Below, piece by piece: positions 16,491 through 26,600 of a stretch of 29,703 nt of DNA. Under the pieces are notes generated by a model, which made no database searches, had not been told where the DNA came from, and worked only from the letters and a program-made list of their open reading frames with translations. The DNA is taken from assembly GCA_934645175.1 (NCBI GenBank), contig CAKUDE010000030.1, forward strand, positions 1 through 29,703. The letters are read 5' to 3'. A program made the position numbers and the translations under genes. Every line of letters begins with the position of its first letter. Within the stretch, counting starts at the first letter, position 1. This DNA is from an uncultured Oscillospiraceae bacterium (GTDB lineage: Bacteria; Bacillota; Clostridia; Oscillospirales; Oscillospiraceae).

Positions 16491-17123
16491 TTACGACGCC
16501 GCATTCACGCTATGCTTTTCGAGCCAGAAGCGGTAAGTACGTTCGGTGTCGGTGGTAATGTAATATTTGACCGTGCAGAGCACGAAATTTTCGTTTTGAA
16601 TCTCCGTGGGCTGAGCGGTGGTTTCCGTGTTGCCGCCCGCGGGAGGATTGTTTGCGCCGTTCGCCTTTGGTGCGGACGCCTGAGAGAACTCCACGCTGAA
16701 AATGCGTTCGGAGGTAAAGAGAACTTTTTCGGTAATTGTGTTGCTGTCCGTATAGCGCAGGACGAGCTGATATTTCCCGCTTTCGTCGTCATAACGCAGG
16801 AAAAGCCTGTCCCCGTTTCCTGTTCCGAGGGCAAGCGCATTTTTGGTTTTTATGGAAAGATTGCCCGGCTCTTCGGCCGTAAAGTCCACGATTTTGGGCG
16901 CGGGGGTGGTGCTATTGTCGTATGTTTCGCCGTTGAACACGTTTTCGACGGCGCGCTGCAGGCCGCCCAGCTCGTCGTCCAGCAGAGCATCCGCAGCCCG
17001 GAACTGCGAATGCTTCTGCATGGTTGCGATGAGCGTGACCACGATCAGAAGGATGATCGAGGAGACGGCGAGCACAACCGTCAGCTCGGTGAAGGTGAAG
17101 CCTTTCTGTTTGCGACGGAGCAT
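16491..17123 (-). CDS. Type IV pilin-like protein (second pilin)
   Basis: 210 aa. Prepilin leader MLRRKQKG, cleaved before FTFTELTVVLAVSSIILLIV, with Glu at mature position 5. The remaining domain is larger than that of the major pilin and includes a low-complexity Ala/Asn/Gly/Thr stretch around residues 150-165, then FVLCTVKYYITTDTERTYRF. AAAGGAGG precedes the start. It follows the major pilin gene by 34 bases and is separated from the PilM-like gene by the palindromic element. Probably a minor pilin (GspJ/PilW-like by size and position); function within the fibre is inferred. Confidence 0.8.
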   Translation of the reverse strand: MLRRKQKGFTFTELTVVLAVSSIILLIVVTLIATMQKHSQFRAADALLDDELGGLQRAVENVFNGETYDNSTTPAPKIVDFTAEEPGNLSIKTKNALALGTGNGDRLFLRYDDESGKYQLVLRYTDSNTITEKVLFTSERIFSVEFSQASAPKANGANNPPAGGNTETTAQPTEIQNENFVLCTVKYYITTDTERTYRFWLEKHSVNAAS

Positions 17124-17157
17124 TTCGCCGCCTCCTTTCGGTTAACTCAGTGGTATG

Positions 17158-17541
17158 TTAGGGGTTGTTGGAGCTAGACGGAATCGCGCTTGACGCTGAG
17201 GGGAAAACGCTCGTGTTGGCTGCGATTTCAAACAGATTGCCACCAGTAGTAGGAGCAGTCTTGGTTCCGCTTTCTGCCATAAACTGACCATCTTTGACCT
17301 CGAAGTAGTAGTCATTGCACTTGATCCAGAAAGATTCTCCCTGACGGGTAGCAATCTCAGACGCATCCTCGGCAAGCCAGTTGGTATACGCGTTTCGAGC
17401 AGTCTGCATTGCTTTGGACTTATTAGCGCTGTCGATGACGTTCTTGAACGTGGGGATGAGGACGGCGGCCAGGATAGCGATGACCGCGATGACGATGACG
17501 AGCTCTACGATGGTAAAGCCGCGCTTCTTGGTGTTCTTCAT
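17158..17541 (-). CDS. Type IV major pilin candidate
   Basis: 127 aa. The start at 17541 is chosen for AAAGGAGAG seven bases upstream and the short basic leader MKNTKKRG; an in-frame extension of eight codons reads through that ribosome binding site. The mature protein starts FTIVELVIVIAVIAILAAVL followed by IPTF, a textbook class a pilin helix with Glu at position 5. The small C-terminal domain contains only one Cys, so no disulfide loop of the Gram-negative type can form. First gene of the pilus operon, with the strongest ribosome binding site and smallest product, which fits the main fibre subunit. Confidence 0.85.
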   Translation of the reverse strand: MKNTKKRGFTIVELVIVIAVIAILAAVLIPTFKNVIDSANKSKAMQTARNAYTNWLAEDASEIATRQGESFWIKCNDYYFEVKDGQFMAESGTKTAPTTGGNLFEIAANTSVFPSASSAIPSSSNNP

Positions 17542-17670
17542 TGTGAACTCTCCTTTTAGCTTCATTAAAATAGCTTCATACCCCGCCGGGCTTCCCGGTG
17601 GGCTTTATTTATTTTACCGCCTCCGGGAAGCGGGAAAATAACGGTTTTAATGGCGCCCCGCGCCGCTAAG
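17542..17670 (-). promoter_or_regulatory. Leader and likely promoter region of the pilus operon
   Basis: Non-coding. It should hold the pilus operon promoter, but no convincing -35/-10 pair is visible; TAAAAT at about 17612-17617 (- strand) is a possible -10 with only a weak -35. A hairpin lies at 17582-17602 (9-bp arms, CTT loop): perfect apart from one G-U pair on the + strand, with one A-C mismatch on the - strand mRNA. It could be a 5' leader stem of the pilin mRNA or a stop for + strand read-through. Confidence 0.4.
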
Positions 17671-17881
17671 GTTCGCACCCCAAAGCCTTCCCCTTGAGGG
17701 GAAGGTGCCGAGCGCAGCGAGGCGGATGAGGTGTCCGCCGAAGGCGGCCTGATACCGACACGCCCACGTTCGTGGGCTACACCTCATCAGTCTGCGTCGT
17801 TTCACTCCGCAGCCAGCTTCCCCTCAAGGGGAAGCCCTTCCGCCGCTGCGCGGCGATGTTCGCACCCCAAAGCCTTCCCCT
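17671..17881. repeat. MITE-like palindromic repeat element abutting the DUF559 gene
   Basis: The ends are a 24-bp direct repeat (17671-17694 and 17858-17881, beginning GTTCGCACCCCAAAGCC). Inside are two 18-bp near-palindromes, CTTCCCCTTGAGGGGAAG (17687-17704) and its exact reverse complement (17817-17834), which start imperfect inverted repeats of about 50 bp that both run to GATGAGGTG. A central hairpin CCCACG-TT-CGTGGG is at 17763-17776. This resembles abundant palindromic elements of Oscillospirales intergenic regions. It has no coding capacity except that the right copy of the direct repeat supplies the last codon and stop of the DUF559 gene. Confidence 0.8.
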
Positions 17882-18245
17882 AGGGGGAAACCTTTTCAAA
17901 GGTCAGGTGCAACAGGATGCTCTCACATACGCCTCCGAAATTTCGTCGGACGTCAAGATTTGTGTACCGTAATACCGTAAGGCCAAGACTGGTAAGAAAC
18001 GCATCGCGCTTGCTGTCGTACTCTGCGGCCTCCTGCTCATAATGTTGAGAGCCGTCAAGCTCAATCACCAGTTTGGCACTCGCAGAATAAAAATCAACGA
18101 TATAGCTGCCGATCACCTTTTGCCGATAAAAAGTTACAGGAAGCTCCTTTAGAAAGTTGTACCAAAGCATTCGCTCTTCCCGTGTCATCCTTTTGCGCAG
18201 GGACTGCGCAAAAGGGGTGAGAGAGCGGTTTCGACGGTCATTCAT
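17880..18245 (-). CDS. DUF559 family PD-(D/E)XK endonuclease-like protein
   Basis: 121 aa from ATG 18245; an in-frame TTG at 18281 would add 12 residues but has no better ribosome binding site. DUF559 proteins share the Vsr/restriction-endonuclease fold. Visible motifs: FAQSLRKRMTREERMLW at the start, RQKVIGSYIVDFY with Asp51, then LVIELDGSQH with Glu62 and Asp64 as the probable metal-binding pair, and a C-terminal LRYTNLDVRRN. Small, intact and driven by its own consensus promoter. The stop codon (TAG, 17880-17882) lies at the edge of the palindromic repeat. The substrate is unknown for this family; association with repeats suggests DNA processing or mobility, which is inference. Confidence 0.85.
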   Translation of the reverse strand: MNDRRNRSLTPFAQSLRKRMTREERMLWYNFLKELPVTFYRQKVIGSYIVDFYSASAKLVIELDGSQHYEQEAAEYDSKRDAFLTSLGLTVLRYTNLDVRRNFGGVCESILLHLTFEKVSP

Positions 18246-18308
18246 GGCGGCGCCCCTTTGTGTTTGCCGGTGCGTCTGCAAACGGCGGTTGAATTGTCCA
18301 TCGCCATC

Positions 18309-18337
18309 AGTATAGCATTTTTGTCGTATGTTGTCAA
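18309..18337 (-). promoter_or_regulatory. Sigma-A promoter of the DUF559 gene
   Basis: On the - strand: TTGACA (18337-18332), a 17-base spacer, then TATACT (18314-18309). The -35 box is perfect. It lies between the kinase stop codon and the DUF559 start, so the nuclease gene is expressed independently of the two-component system. Confidence 0.85.
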
Positions 18338-18362
18338 CCGATAAAAGAAAATCGCGCGGGGG

Positions 18363-19694
18363 TCATTCCGCCTTATCAAGCATGACCGACGCGTAAAACA
18401 TCTGCCCGTCGGACTCAAAGCGGCACAGGCCGTGATACTTCTCCGCGATGGTGCGCACCGAGAGCAGCCCCAGTCCGTGCCCCGCGTGCTTCCGGGAGCG
18501 GACGGCGCCGCGCCGCTCGTCGCGGAAGCGGCCGGTGAAGCTGTTGTCCACCGTCAGAAGCAGCGCGTAGGCGTCGCTCCGGCAGCGCACGACGATCCGT
18601 TTTCCGTCGCCCGCTTCGCGCAGACAGGCCTCCAGCGCGTTTTCCAGCAGGTTGCCGAACAGCACGGAAAGATCCGTCTGGTCGATCGGGATTTTCTCCG
18701 GCAGACTGACCTGCGCGTCAAAGCCGACGCCTTGCCGCCGCGCCTGCTGCGCGAAATACAGCAGCACCGGGTTCACGGCGGAGTTTTCGCAGAAGCTGAC
18801 AAGCTCGTCGTCCGGCAGGCTGCGGCTGTATTGCTCCAGGTAGCGCCCCAGCGCGTCATAGTCCCGCTTTTTCAGATAGCTCTGCATGAGCGCGATGTGG
18901 TGGCGCACGTCGTGCTTCGCGCGCCGCGCGTCGGCGATTCTCGTTTGCAGATTCTCATATTGCAGGCTCTGCATCTCCAGTCGGTGATTCTGCTCCGACA
19001 GCTCCAGATTTTGCCGCTGCTCCTGCAGCAGCCGCGTGACGATATAGTAAATCAGGATTGCCCCGAGGTTGATGAAAAAGAGAATGACGGTGTTCCTCGG
19101 CCGCAGCGCGATTGCAAGGCTCGACAGCGTGGTGTTGCCGTAGATCGTGTAGTACCAGATCAGGTAGAACGTCGCCGGAATGAGCCAGAGGTAGCGCCAC
19201 TCCGGGCCGGAACGCTCCTGCTCGACGGCGGGGGTGTAGACGCGCTTGACATAGAGCAGCATCGGCAGAAAAACGATGGCCTCCACGACCGCCATCGTCA
19301 GAGAAAACGACCAGCGATAGCTCTGCTGCGCCAGCGCCGGAAAAAGCTGCCCCTCGATGCACTTGGAGCAAATGACGATAAAATTGGCCGTATTGGAGAG
19401 CATGAGCAGCGTAAAAAACGTTTTTCCGAAGGATACGCGCACGGCCAGGAAATAAAACGCCGCATAGAGCACCGTGCTGACCGCGCTGACGATATTGGCC
19501 CGCCCGCCGGAGAAAAACGCCGCCCAGATGCCGAGCAGAATCTGCAAAACGCTCAGAAGCACCACCAGCAGCACCGTGACGGGCACGGAAAAGCGCAGCT
19601 TGCGGCGGAAGGGGTAGAGCGCCAGCGCGAGCATCGGCAGGAAGTTGAGCAGGGAATACAGGCCGATCTCCGCAATCCGGTACAGCGGCGGCAT
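18363..19694 (-). CDS. GHKL sensor histidine kinase (AgrC-like)
   Basis: 443 aa. Residues 1-222 hold six or seven hydrophobic segments forming a membrane sensor, then a coiled-coil linker (about 222-258). The kinase part has the phospho-accepting His261 in KHDVRHH, the N-box NLLENALEA (348-356) and the G-box GHGLGL (405-410). This is the GHKL class that pairs with LytTR regulators, often sensing peptides; no peptide-pheromone gene is visible nearby, so the signal is unknown. Its ATG overlaps the regulator stop (ATGA), giving coupled translation. No terminator is seen after its stop codon. Confidence 0.9.
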   Translation of the reverse strand: MPPLYRIAEIGLYSLLNFLPMLALALYPFRRKLRFSVPVTVLLVVLLSVLQILLGIWAAFFSGGRANIVSAVSTVLYAAFYFLAVRVSFGKTFFTLLMLSNTANFIVICSKCIEGQLFPALAQQSYRWSFSLTMAVVEAIVFLPMLLYVKRVYTPAVEQERSGPEWRYLWLIPATFYLIWYYTIYGNTTLSSLAIALRPRNTVILFFINLGAILIYYIVTRLLQEQRQNLELSEQNHRLEMQSLQYENLQTRIADARRAKHDVRHHIALMQSYLKKRDYDALGRYLEQYSRSLPDDELVSFCENSAVNPVLLYFAQQARRQGVGFDAQVSLPEKIPIDQTDLSVLFGNLLENALEACLREAGDGKRIVVRCRSDAYALLLTVDNSFTGRFRDERRGAVRSRKHAGHGLGLLSVRTIAEKYHGLCRFESDGQMFYASVMLDKAE

Positions 19695-20407
19695 CAGGCG
19701 TCACCGCCCCTTCTCAGACGGTCGAGACAGAAGGAGGCATAGGCTTCGTCCGCTTCCTTTGCGCGCCGCCGGCTGATGGGCGTGCGCGTGCCGTCCGACA
19801 GGAGAAACACACCGTCGCCGCGCCCGCTGACCTCGTGGAAATTGACGATCAGTCCCTTCGACGGGCTGAAAAAATAGGGCTGCGCGCACAGCAGCGGTTC
19901 GATCACGGAGAGCGGCAGCTTGGAGCGAAGATCCGGGCCGTGCTTGCTGTGGAACACGCACTGGCGGCCGCTCACGTCTATGTAAATGATGTTGCGCAGC
20001 AGCACGGTCTGCCCGTCCGGCAGCCGCAGCGTGCGCGAAAGCTCCATCTCGCGCAGGGAAAGGCGGTCGAGCATCTGCCGTATTTCGGGCGCGCCGAAGG
20101 GCTTGCGCAGATAGAAGCTGGCGTTGACTTCATAGCTCTCGCTTGCAAACTCGTTGCTTGACGTGGCAAACACCAGCCGCACGTCGCCGTCCGTCTGCCG
20201 GATGCGGCGCGCAACGTCCATTCCGCTCAGACTGCCCATGAAAATATCGAGAATGACAAGCTCGTAGCGACCGGCGCTCCACGCTTCCAGAAATGCTTCG
20301 CCGCCGGAAAAACAGGCGATCTCGTGCGTCGAGCCGATCTGCTCCGTGAGCAGGCGCAATAAAACCGCCTGAGCGTTTGCATCGTCGTCTACCAATGCGA
20401 TTCGCAT
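19694..20407 (-). CDS. LytTR-family response regulator (AgrA/VirR-like)
   Basis: 237 aa from ATG 20407, chosen for GGGAGGCG upstream and because the receiver domain starts at once (MRIALVDDD). Receiver: acidic pocket Asp7-9, phospho-acceptor Asp54, conserved Lys102 (KPF). The C-terminal LytTR DNA-binding domain covers about 130-237 (VLLRNIIYIDVSGRQCVFHS, then FFSPSKGLIVNFHEV). Such regulators bind pairs of about 9-bp direct repeats two helical turns apart, upstream of the -35. Such a pair lies at 20473-20505 between this gene and the giant surface-protein gene, so the latter is the most likely target and autoregulation is possible. Confidence 0.9.
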   Translation of the reverse strand: MRIALVDDDANAQAVLLRLLTEQIGSTHEIACFSGGEAFLEAWSAGRYELVILDIFMGSLSGMDVARRIRQTDGDVRLVFATSSNEFASESYEVNASFYLRKPFGAPEIRQMLDRLSLREMELSRTLRLPDGQTVLLRNIIYIDVSGRQCVFHSKHGPDLRSKLPLSVIEPLLCAQPYFFSPSKGLIVNFHEVSGRGDGVFLLSDGTRTPISRRRAKEADEAYASFCLDRLRRGGDA

Positions 20408-20435
20408 ATCATCGCCTCCCCGAAAAACTGTCTCC

Positions 20436-20464
20436 AGTATAGCACAGCTTTTCGGCGCAGGCAA
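20436..20464 (-). promoter_or_regulatory. Promoter of the regulator-kinase operon
   Basis: On the - strand: TTGCCT (20464-20459), a 17-base spacer, then TATACT (20441-20436), 29 bases before the regulator ATG. The weak -35 lies next to the direct-repeat site, so the same regulator could act here. Confidence 0.65.
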
Positions 20465-20472
20465 GAGGGAAT

Positions 20473-20505
20473 GACCGCTTGCGCAGAATTCCGACCGCTT
20501 GCGCA
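20473..20505. promoter_or_regulatory. Tandem direct repeats, probable LytTR operator
   Basis: Two exact 13-bp copies of GACCGCTTGCGCA (20473-20485 and 20493-20505), 20 bp start to start. The core ACCGCTTGC matches seven of nine positions of the published LytTR consensus as I recall it. The second copy ends eight bases before the -35 box of the giant surface-protein promoter, the usual location for an activator. The spacing is 1-2 bp shorter than typical for this family. Confidence 0.7.
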
Positions 20506-20513
20506 CGTCCCCC

Positions 20514-20542
20514 TTGTAGGCGGCGCGGGAAACTGCTATACT
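20514..20542 (+). promoter_or_regulatory. Promoter of the giant surface-protein gene
   Basis: TTGTAG (20514-20519), a 17-base spacer, then TATACT (20537-20542). The -35 box is poor while the -10 is good, typical of an activator-dependent promoter. The leader to the ATG is about 60 bases and ends in AAAAGGAG. Confidence 0.75.
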
Positions 20543-20607
20543 TATCGTGAAAGACTACGCACACAGAGGCTTCAACGATTGCAAATAGCAGGAAAAGGAG
20601 TAATCAG

Positions 20608-23600
20608 ATGAACATGAGGACAACAACAGGAAAGAGAATTCTTGCCGTGCTGCTGGTCGTTGTCATGGTTATGTCCATGACGCCGACACCGGTGACTGCG
20701 GCGGACGACTACGTCGCTGAGGTTACGGTCGGCAACACGACCACGCCGTACAGCGATATCGTGCAGGCATTCAACACCGCGAAGTACGCCTCGGGGAGCG
20801 TCACGGTGAAATTATTGGATGATATCGACAATTTCGCGACAGGCTTTGGCCGAACCGACGGCGTCCAATTCGAAAGCGGCGATATCACGGTTGACTTAAA
20901 CGGCCACTATATTGAGAGATACAACAACGCCGCCGGAACCAACGCCAATAAAAAGGCCATGTTTTATGTGACGGGAAGCGCTAAGCTGACTGTGAAAGAC
21001 AGCGTCGGCGGCGGAGAGATCTTGCAGCCGCTGAGCGAGCCTGCCGTGGTCGTTGATTCAAGCGCTTCACTGACTGTTTTGAGCGGCACGATCACAAACA
21101 CCGGAGCAGGCTATGGCATCCGTATTGACGGCGGCACACTGGCCGTCGACGGCGGCAGGGTCAGTGCCTCATTCGACGCAGGTATTTGTGTCGGCGGCGG
21201 TACGGTGACTGTGACGGGCATCCCTGAGCTCCACAGCGGAAAGTCCAATGCCCTGCTGATCACCGGCGAGAGCGCCGTCACACTTTCTGGCGGAACCTAC
21301 ACGACCAACGGAAAAGACAAGTGCAGTATCCTGACCACGGTCGGCAAGGTTGCGGATCTTTTGGCCGACGGCTTTAGATTCACCGATGCAAACGGTCTTG
21401 ATGTTGCAATTACCGAAGACGGTCAGGGAACAGACTCCGATCATGTCACCGTATCCGATTTCGGTATCAAGTATATCGATGCCGACGGCAAGGAGCAAAA
21501 ATGCACGAGCTTTACCGAGCTTACCGATGAGTCCACAGGGGCTTTGACAGGTTGGTATGCAGTCACTGGAACCGTTAATATAGAAGGTTCCATAGGTGTT
21601 TACACAGGCGGTACGCTGAACCTGATTCTTTGCGACGGTGCAACCCTCAACCTGAAACACACACTGTATATGCTCGGCGGTTCAACCCTTAATATATACG
21701 GTCAAAGCGGCGGTACGGGCACACTGATCGTTACGGTAGAAAACGGTCAATCCGCAATCGGCCTTATGTCCGGCATTTCCGCCAATAATGTCACCGTGAA
21801 CATCTACGGCGGCACTGTCACTGCACAGGCGCTTTACGGTGCGCAGCCTATCGGTATCAATCCGACTATTATGACGGGCACGGTTAATGTTACCATCGCC
21901 ACAGGCATGAAATGCGTTAAGACCGATGACCTCAATACGGCGTATCCTTACGACAATACCGACGGCACGTCGATCACCATTACCAAATGCGCCGAGCATA
22001 AATGGCTATACACAAACATAACCGACGACGCCCACGATCAGACCTGTGAGCTTTGCGGTGCAGCAGAAACCAGTGGTGCACATACAACGGCAAGTTATAA
22101 ATGCATCCGTACAGATATACACCGCCTGATTTGCGCTTGTGGGAAAGATTACAGTACAGAATATCACACTTATACCTATACCCCCAACAGCGACGGCTTG
22201 ACCCACACGGCAACATGTAAATGCGAATATGCGGTAAACGATATTGAACACACCTATAAGGGCGAAGACGAAATTTGCATCTGCGGTGCATTCCATTCGG
22301 CAACATACGACGGAAAGAAATATGCCTCGCTGCAAAGCGCAATTGACGCAGCCGCACCCGTTGGCGGTACAGTGACACTTGCGCGGCAGATAAATGAAAA
22401 TGTTGTCGTCACCGACGGTACGGTCACAATTGACCTTGGCGGTAACAGATGGAGTGCTGATATTTCCGATGATAAAAAGGGTTATGTTCCTTTGACCGTA
22501 AACGGTGGCAATGTTACCTTGAAAAACGGAAATCTTTTTCAGGGTTCGTCCACTTCTACCTACGAAACCGCCATTGTGATAAACGGCGGCAGTGTGACGG
22601 TAGAGGAAGATGTCCGTGTCAGGGGCGGTGTGCCTGACAGAGACGTCATGTGTCCTTCTGTTACGATCAACGGCGGCACCCTTATTCTCAAAGAGGGCGC
22701 GGCTCTGCTGAGCGGCTTACAGGTGCCGGAGGGCAAGGTGCTTGCGGACTATCTGCCCGAGGGAACGGCTTTTGTAAAATGCTGTTATGATAATAGCAGT
22801 AACACCGTGACCGTTTCCGACCCGCAGGAGTTTGTTCCCGATGTATATACGGCAAACAAGCTCACCGAGGGAATGGTGATCGTTTCCCATACCCACGATT
22901 TCAGCAACGGCGCATGCCCCTGCGATTTTAATTGTGACCACAGTGTGGTGAACGAAACCACCGGCAAGTGCGAGACCTGCGGCACGCAGGTATACGTTGC
23001 GACGCTTACGGCGGCTGACGGCACAAAGCAGAGCTATGCATACTTTGCCGACGCATGGGCGGCGGCAATTGCCAATGAAGACTCAACGTTAAAACTTTTG
23101 TGTGATGTTGATCTCGGTCAGAACGCTCTCAGTGCAAGCTCCGGTACATTTACACTTGATCTTAACAACTTTACTTTGAGTGCCGATTCAAGAAATGGCG
23201 TTATAAATGTCTCCGGGTCGGCTAAGCTCACCGTTAAAGACGGCAAGCTCGTAAACACAGCCACAAAGGGAGTCGCGACAAGATCCTCTGCTATTACGCT
23301 TAACTACGGATATGCGGAGCTTGAGAATGTTGAATTGACCGGCGGAAGTGCGTACGGGGAGCAGGCATACTCTGCTGTTCTGGGTGCAGGCACACTCCAT
23401 ATTACGGGCAGCACCTTTAACGGTGCGCTTCGGGTATACCCTGACGCGCTTGCCAAAATGGAGCTTAAAATTATATCCGCAACGTTCAATGACGGCATTG
23501 AATATAAATATGACGACAACAGCAATAAGGATTATGACGGACTAGAAGGCTTTTTCGCCGACAGCTGTATGCTCTTTGACGAAAGCGGCAAGTATATTGA

Positions 23601-26600
23601 CCTTACTTCCGACGCTTATTGGAGTGTGGGCACAAGTTCTACAACCTTCAAATATGCCGATAAAGCGATTGTAAAATCACACGAGCACACATTTGTTGAC
23701 GGCAAGTGCACCGAGTGCGATTATGCCTGCCCACATGACAGCGGCAAAAACGACCGCGAGGCAGGATATTTTGAAAAGGCAATCTGCTCGGTCTGCCACA
23801 GTGAGTACGGCGATTTTGCAGTAGATACCGTTGCGCCGACGGGTGAAATCAAGATCAATGAGCGTACCTGGTGGCAGACCCTCCTGAACACCATTTCCTT
23901 CGGCCTGTTCTATAAGGAGGAGGTTAAGGCGGAAATCACCGCAGAGGACGACAGCTACACCAAGCCGGGCTATGACGAATCCAGGCACGCCGTAAAAATC
24001 GAATACCTTATCAGCAATGTCGCGCTGAGCGGGGAAGCTGTCAAGGCCTCGACTTTCACGGAATACACCGGAATCATTGACCTTTCCAACGATGATCAGT
24101 ATGTGATCTATGTAAAGCTGACCGACCACGCCGGCAATGTGGCTTATGCCTCCACGGAGGGCTTTGAGATCGACACGATCCCGCCTGCGATAGAAAATAT
24201 GGTGGACGGTGGGCACTACAGCTACTGCAAGGAAACAAGAATTAAGATCAGCGATAAGAATATAATGACCATAACTCTTGACGGCAGGGAACGATCCCTG
24301 AACAGCGATGGCGAGCTCCGCCTGGAGGCAAACTTCAATGGCAAGGAACAGACCCTGATCGTTACCGATAAGGCGGGGAACACGCTGACGGTGTATATCA
24401 CCGGCTATACAGAGCATGATTTTGACGAGGAGACTCTTACCTGCCGTCGTTGCGGTATCGACGCGGTGGCAAGACTGACAACGGACGACTTCACCGGTTA
24501 CTATGCAACCGTAAATGCTGCAATCAGTAACGGACTATTGTATCGACGTGAGAATGTGGCCGTAACATTACTGCGCTCCGTGGGGTACGGGGATCCGAAC
24601 GCCTATGACATCAATTTGTGGGCGAGCTCGGCATCTTTGACGCTTGACCTCAACGGGTATGAATTGGGCGGCGGGAGCTTCACGATCAGCGGCGGCAATA
24701 CCGGTACGACAACTATCATGTCCTCAAAGCCCGGCGGTGCGCTTAAAATGTCGGTTAATCTTCGCAGCTCAGGCGCTACACTCATCGTGGGCGAGGGCTT
24801 CAGCGAAACATCCCTTTCGAGCGGATTCTTCCAAGACAGCGGCACGCTGAAGATCTATGGCGGATGCTATTACTGGATGTATGTCTACTCCGACGAAAAG
24901 AAAACAGAGCTTTACGGCGGCAGTTTTGAAGAAATAAAAACCACTACCGAGGGAGTGACCTGTGCGGATCTGCTCGCGCCCGAATACTGCTATGAGGGCG
25001 TAAGTTATGCGGATGCAAATGCAACTACTGCACTTAAAAATGTCACCGTAGTTCCCTGTGCGCACTATTCTCTTGAAGAAAACGGCTGCTGCACGGACTG
25101 CGGCTTCCATCTTGCTTTGGCTGTAGAAAAAGACGGTGTTTCAAAGAATTTTGAAACCTTTGAAGCCGCAATCCGTTATGCCGAGCAAAATGACGGCTGC
25201 ACGGTGAAGCTCCTGCAGGATCTTCTGCTTGACAGGGAGACTACCGGCTCCATGGTCAACGACGCCGACTACATCGAGCTCAACTGCGGAACATATACGC
25301 TGGACCTTGCGGGTAAAACGTTGACAATAGGCGACTGGGACAATGGCTTCAATGCTCTTACGGTATATGAGGGCTGTAATCTGACCATTACCGATAGCGT
25401 CGGCGGCGGCAAGGTCAAGTCGGTGGGAGCAGCACTGGAGGTTCGTTCTGAGGGACGGCTGACGATAGAGCGCGGCGACTATACGGGGCTTTCAAAGGTT
25501 TTGGCTTCGGGCGCTGACAGCCTGACGATCAAGGGCGGCAAGTTTAAACTGATCGCGAGCAAGGAAAGTCGTGACTCTGTATCTCCGCTGACCTATCTTG
25601 CCGACGGCTGTGCGTTTATGCTGAGCAGCGGCGAGTATGCAAACGAGAGCAATGTGAATAGTCAGTACATCTCAGGTCTGGGCACAACGTATTGGATCGA
25701 AAATGTCACCGTTGTGTCCGCCCCGCTGACCTTCAACAGTCAGCCGATTGACAAAAGCTTCTACCTCACTTCGCCTGACTATATAAAGTATTCTGTTTTT
25801 GCGGTTGTGTACAGCGGCGGTTATCCGCCCAAGGGCAACATTGCCGTCACGATTGAAAGGACGGACGGAACGGTAGTGTATACAAACACGATCAAGCCTA
25901 CGAGAATTTTCCAGGATGGTCTTGACCTCAGGAATTTCACTGCGGCAGATTCGGGACAGTTCCGTGCCAAGCTGGAATACAACGGCTATGTGCTTTACTC
26001 AAGGACCTTTACTATTACCATAGCGGTGTGCGATCACCCCGGTTACGACGAGGAAAACAAGTGCACGCAGTGCAGATGCGATCTTGCAGCGGTTATCACG
26101 GACGGTGATGAGACGACGGGATATGTAACCTTTGCGGAAGCACTGGCAGCCGCGCAGACCGAAGAGAACAGGCACTGTGAGCTTCGGTTGCTGACCGATG
26201 TGAGCGACGAGATCACCGTCGGTACCGGTGACTTCTATCTCTATATGAACGGGCATACCGTCGGTGCGATCAACGTCACCGAGACCGGCATGCTGGATAT
26301 TAGAGGCGGCGGCACGGTCACGGGGACGGTCACCGTTGCCAAGAATTACTTTGCCTTGCTGAGTGCGACCGACGTCACCTTTAAGGGGGAGGTAAATGCC
26401 GATGGAAGCAACGGCAGGTTTACCAATTGTACCTTTGCCGGGTCGCTGAATATCGGAGGTAACGATATCGAAGTCAATCGCTGCACGCTGAACGGGGATC
26501 TGAATGTTTCCGGCCGCGGCGTGATGGTGAGAGACGGCTCGATCGTCGGCAAGATCACCGTGAACAGCGGCGGAGTGCTGCACTTCTTTGGCGACGACGG

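Noticed and set aside
17671..17881. Possible CRISPR array from the repeated GTTCGCACC units
   Set aside because: Only two direct copies exist, the intervening sequence is itself palindromic, and no cas genes are near; it fits a MITE-like element.
21169..24417. Several 60-250-codon - strand frames within the surface-protein gene
   Set aside because: All are antisense to the continuous surface-protein frame and show no ribosome binding sites or domains.
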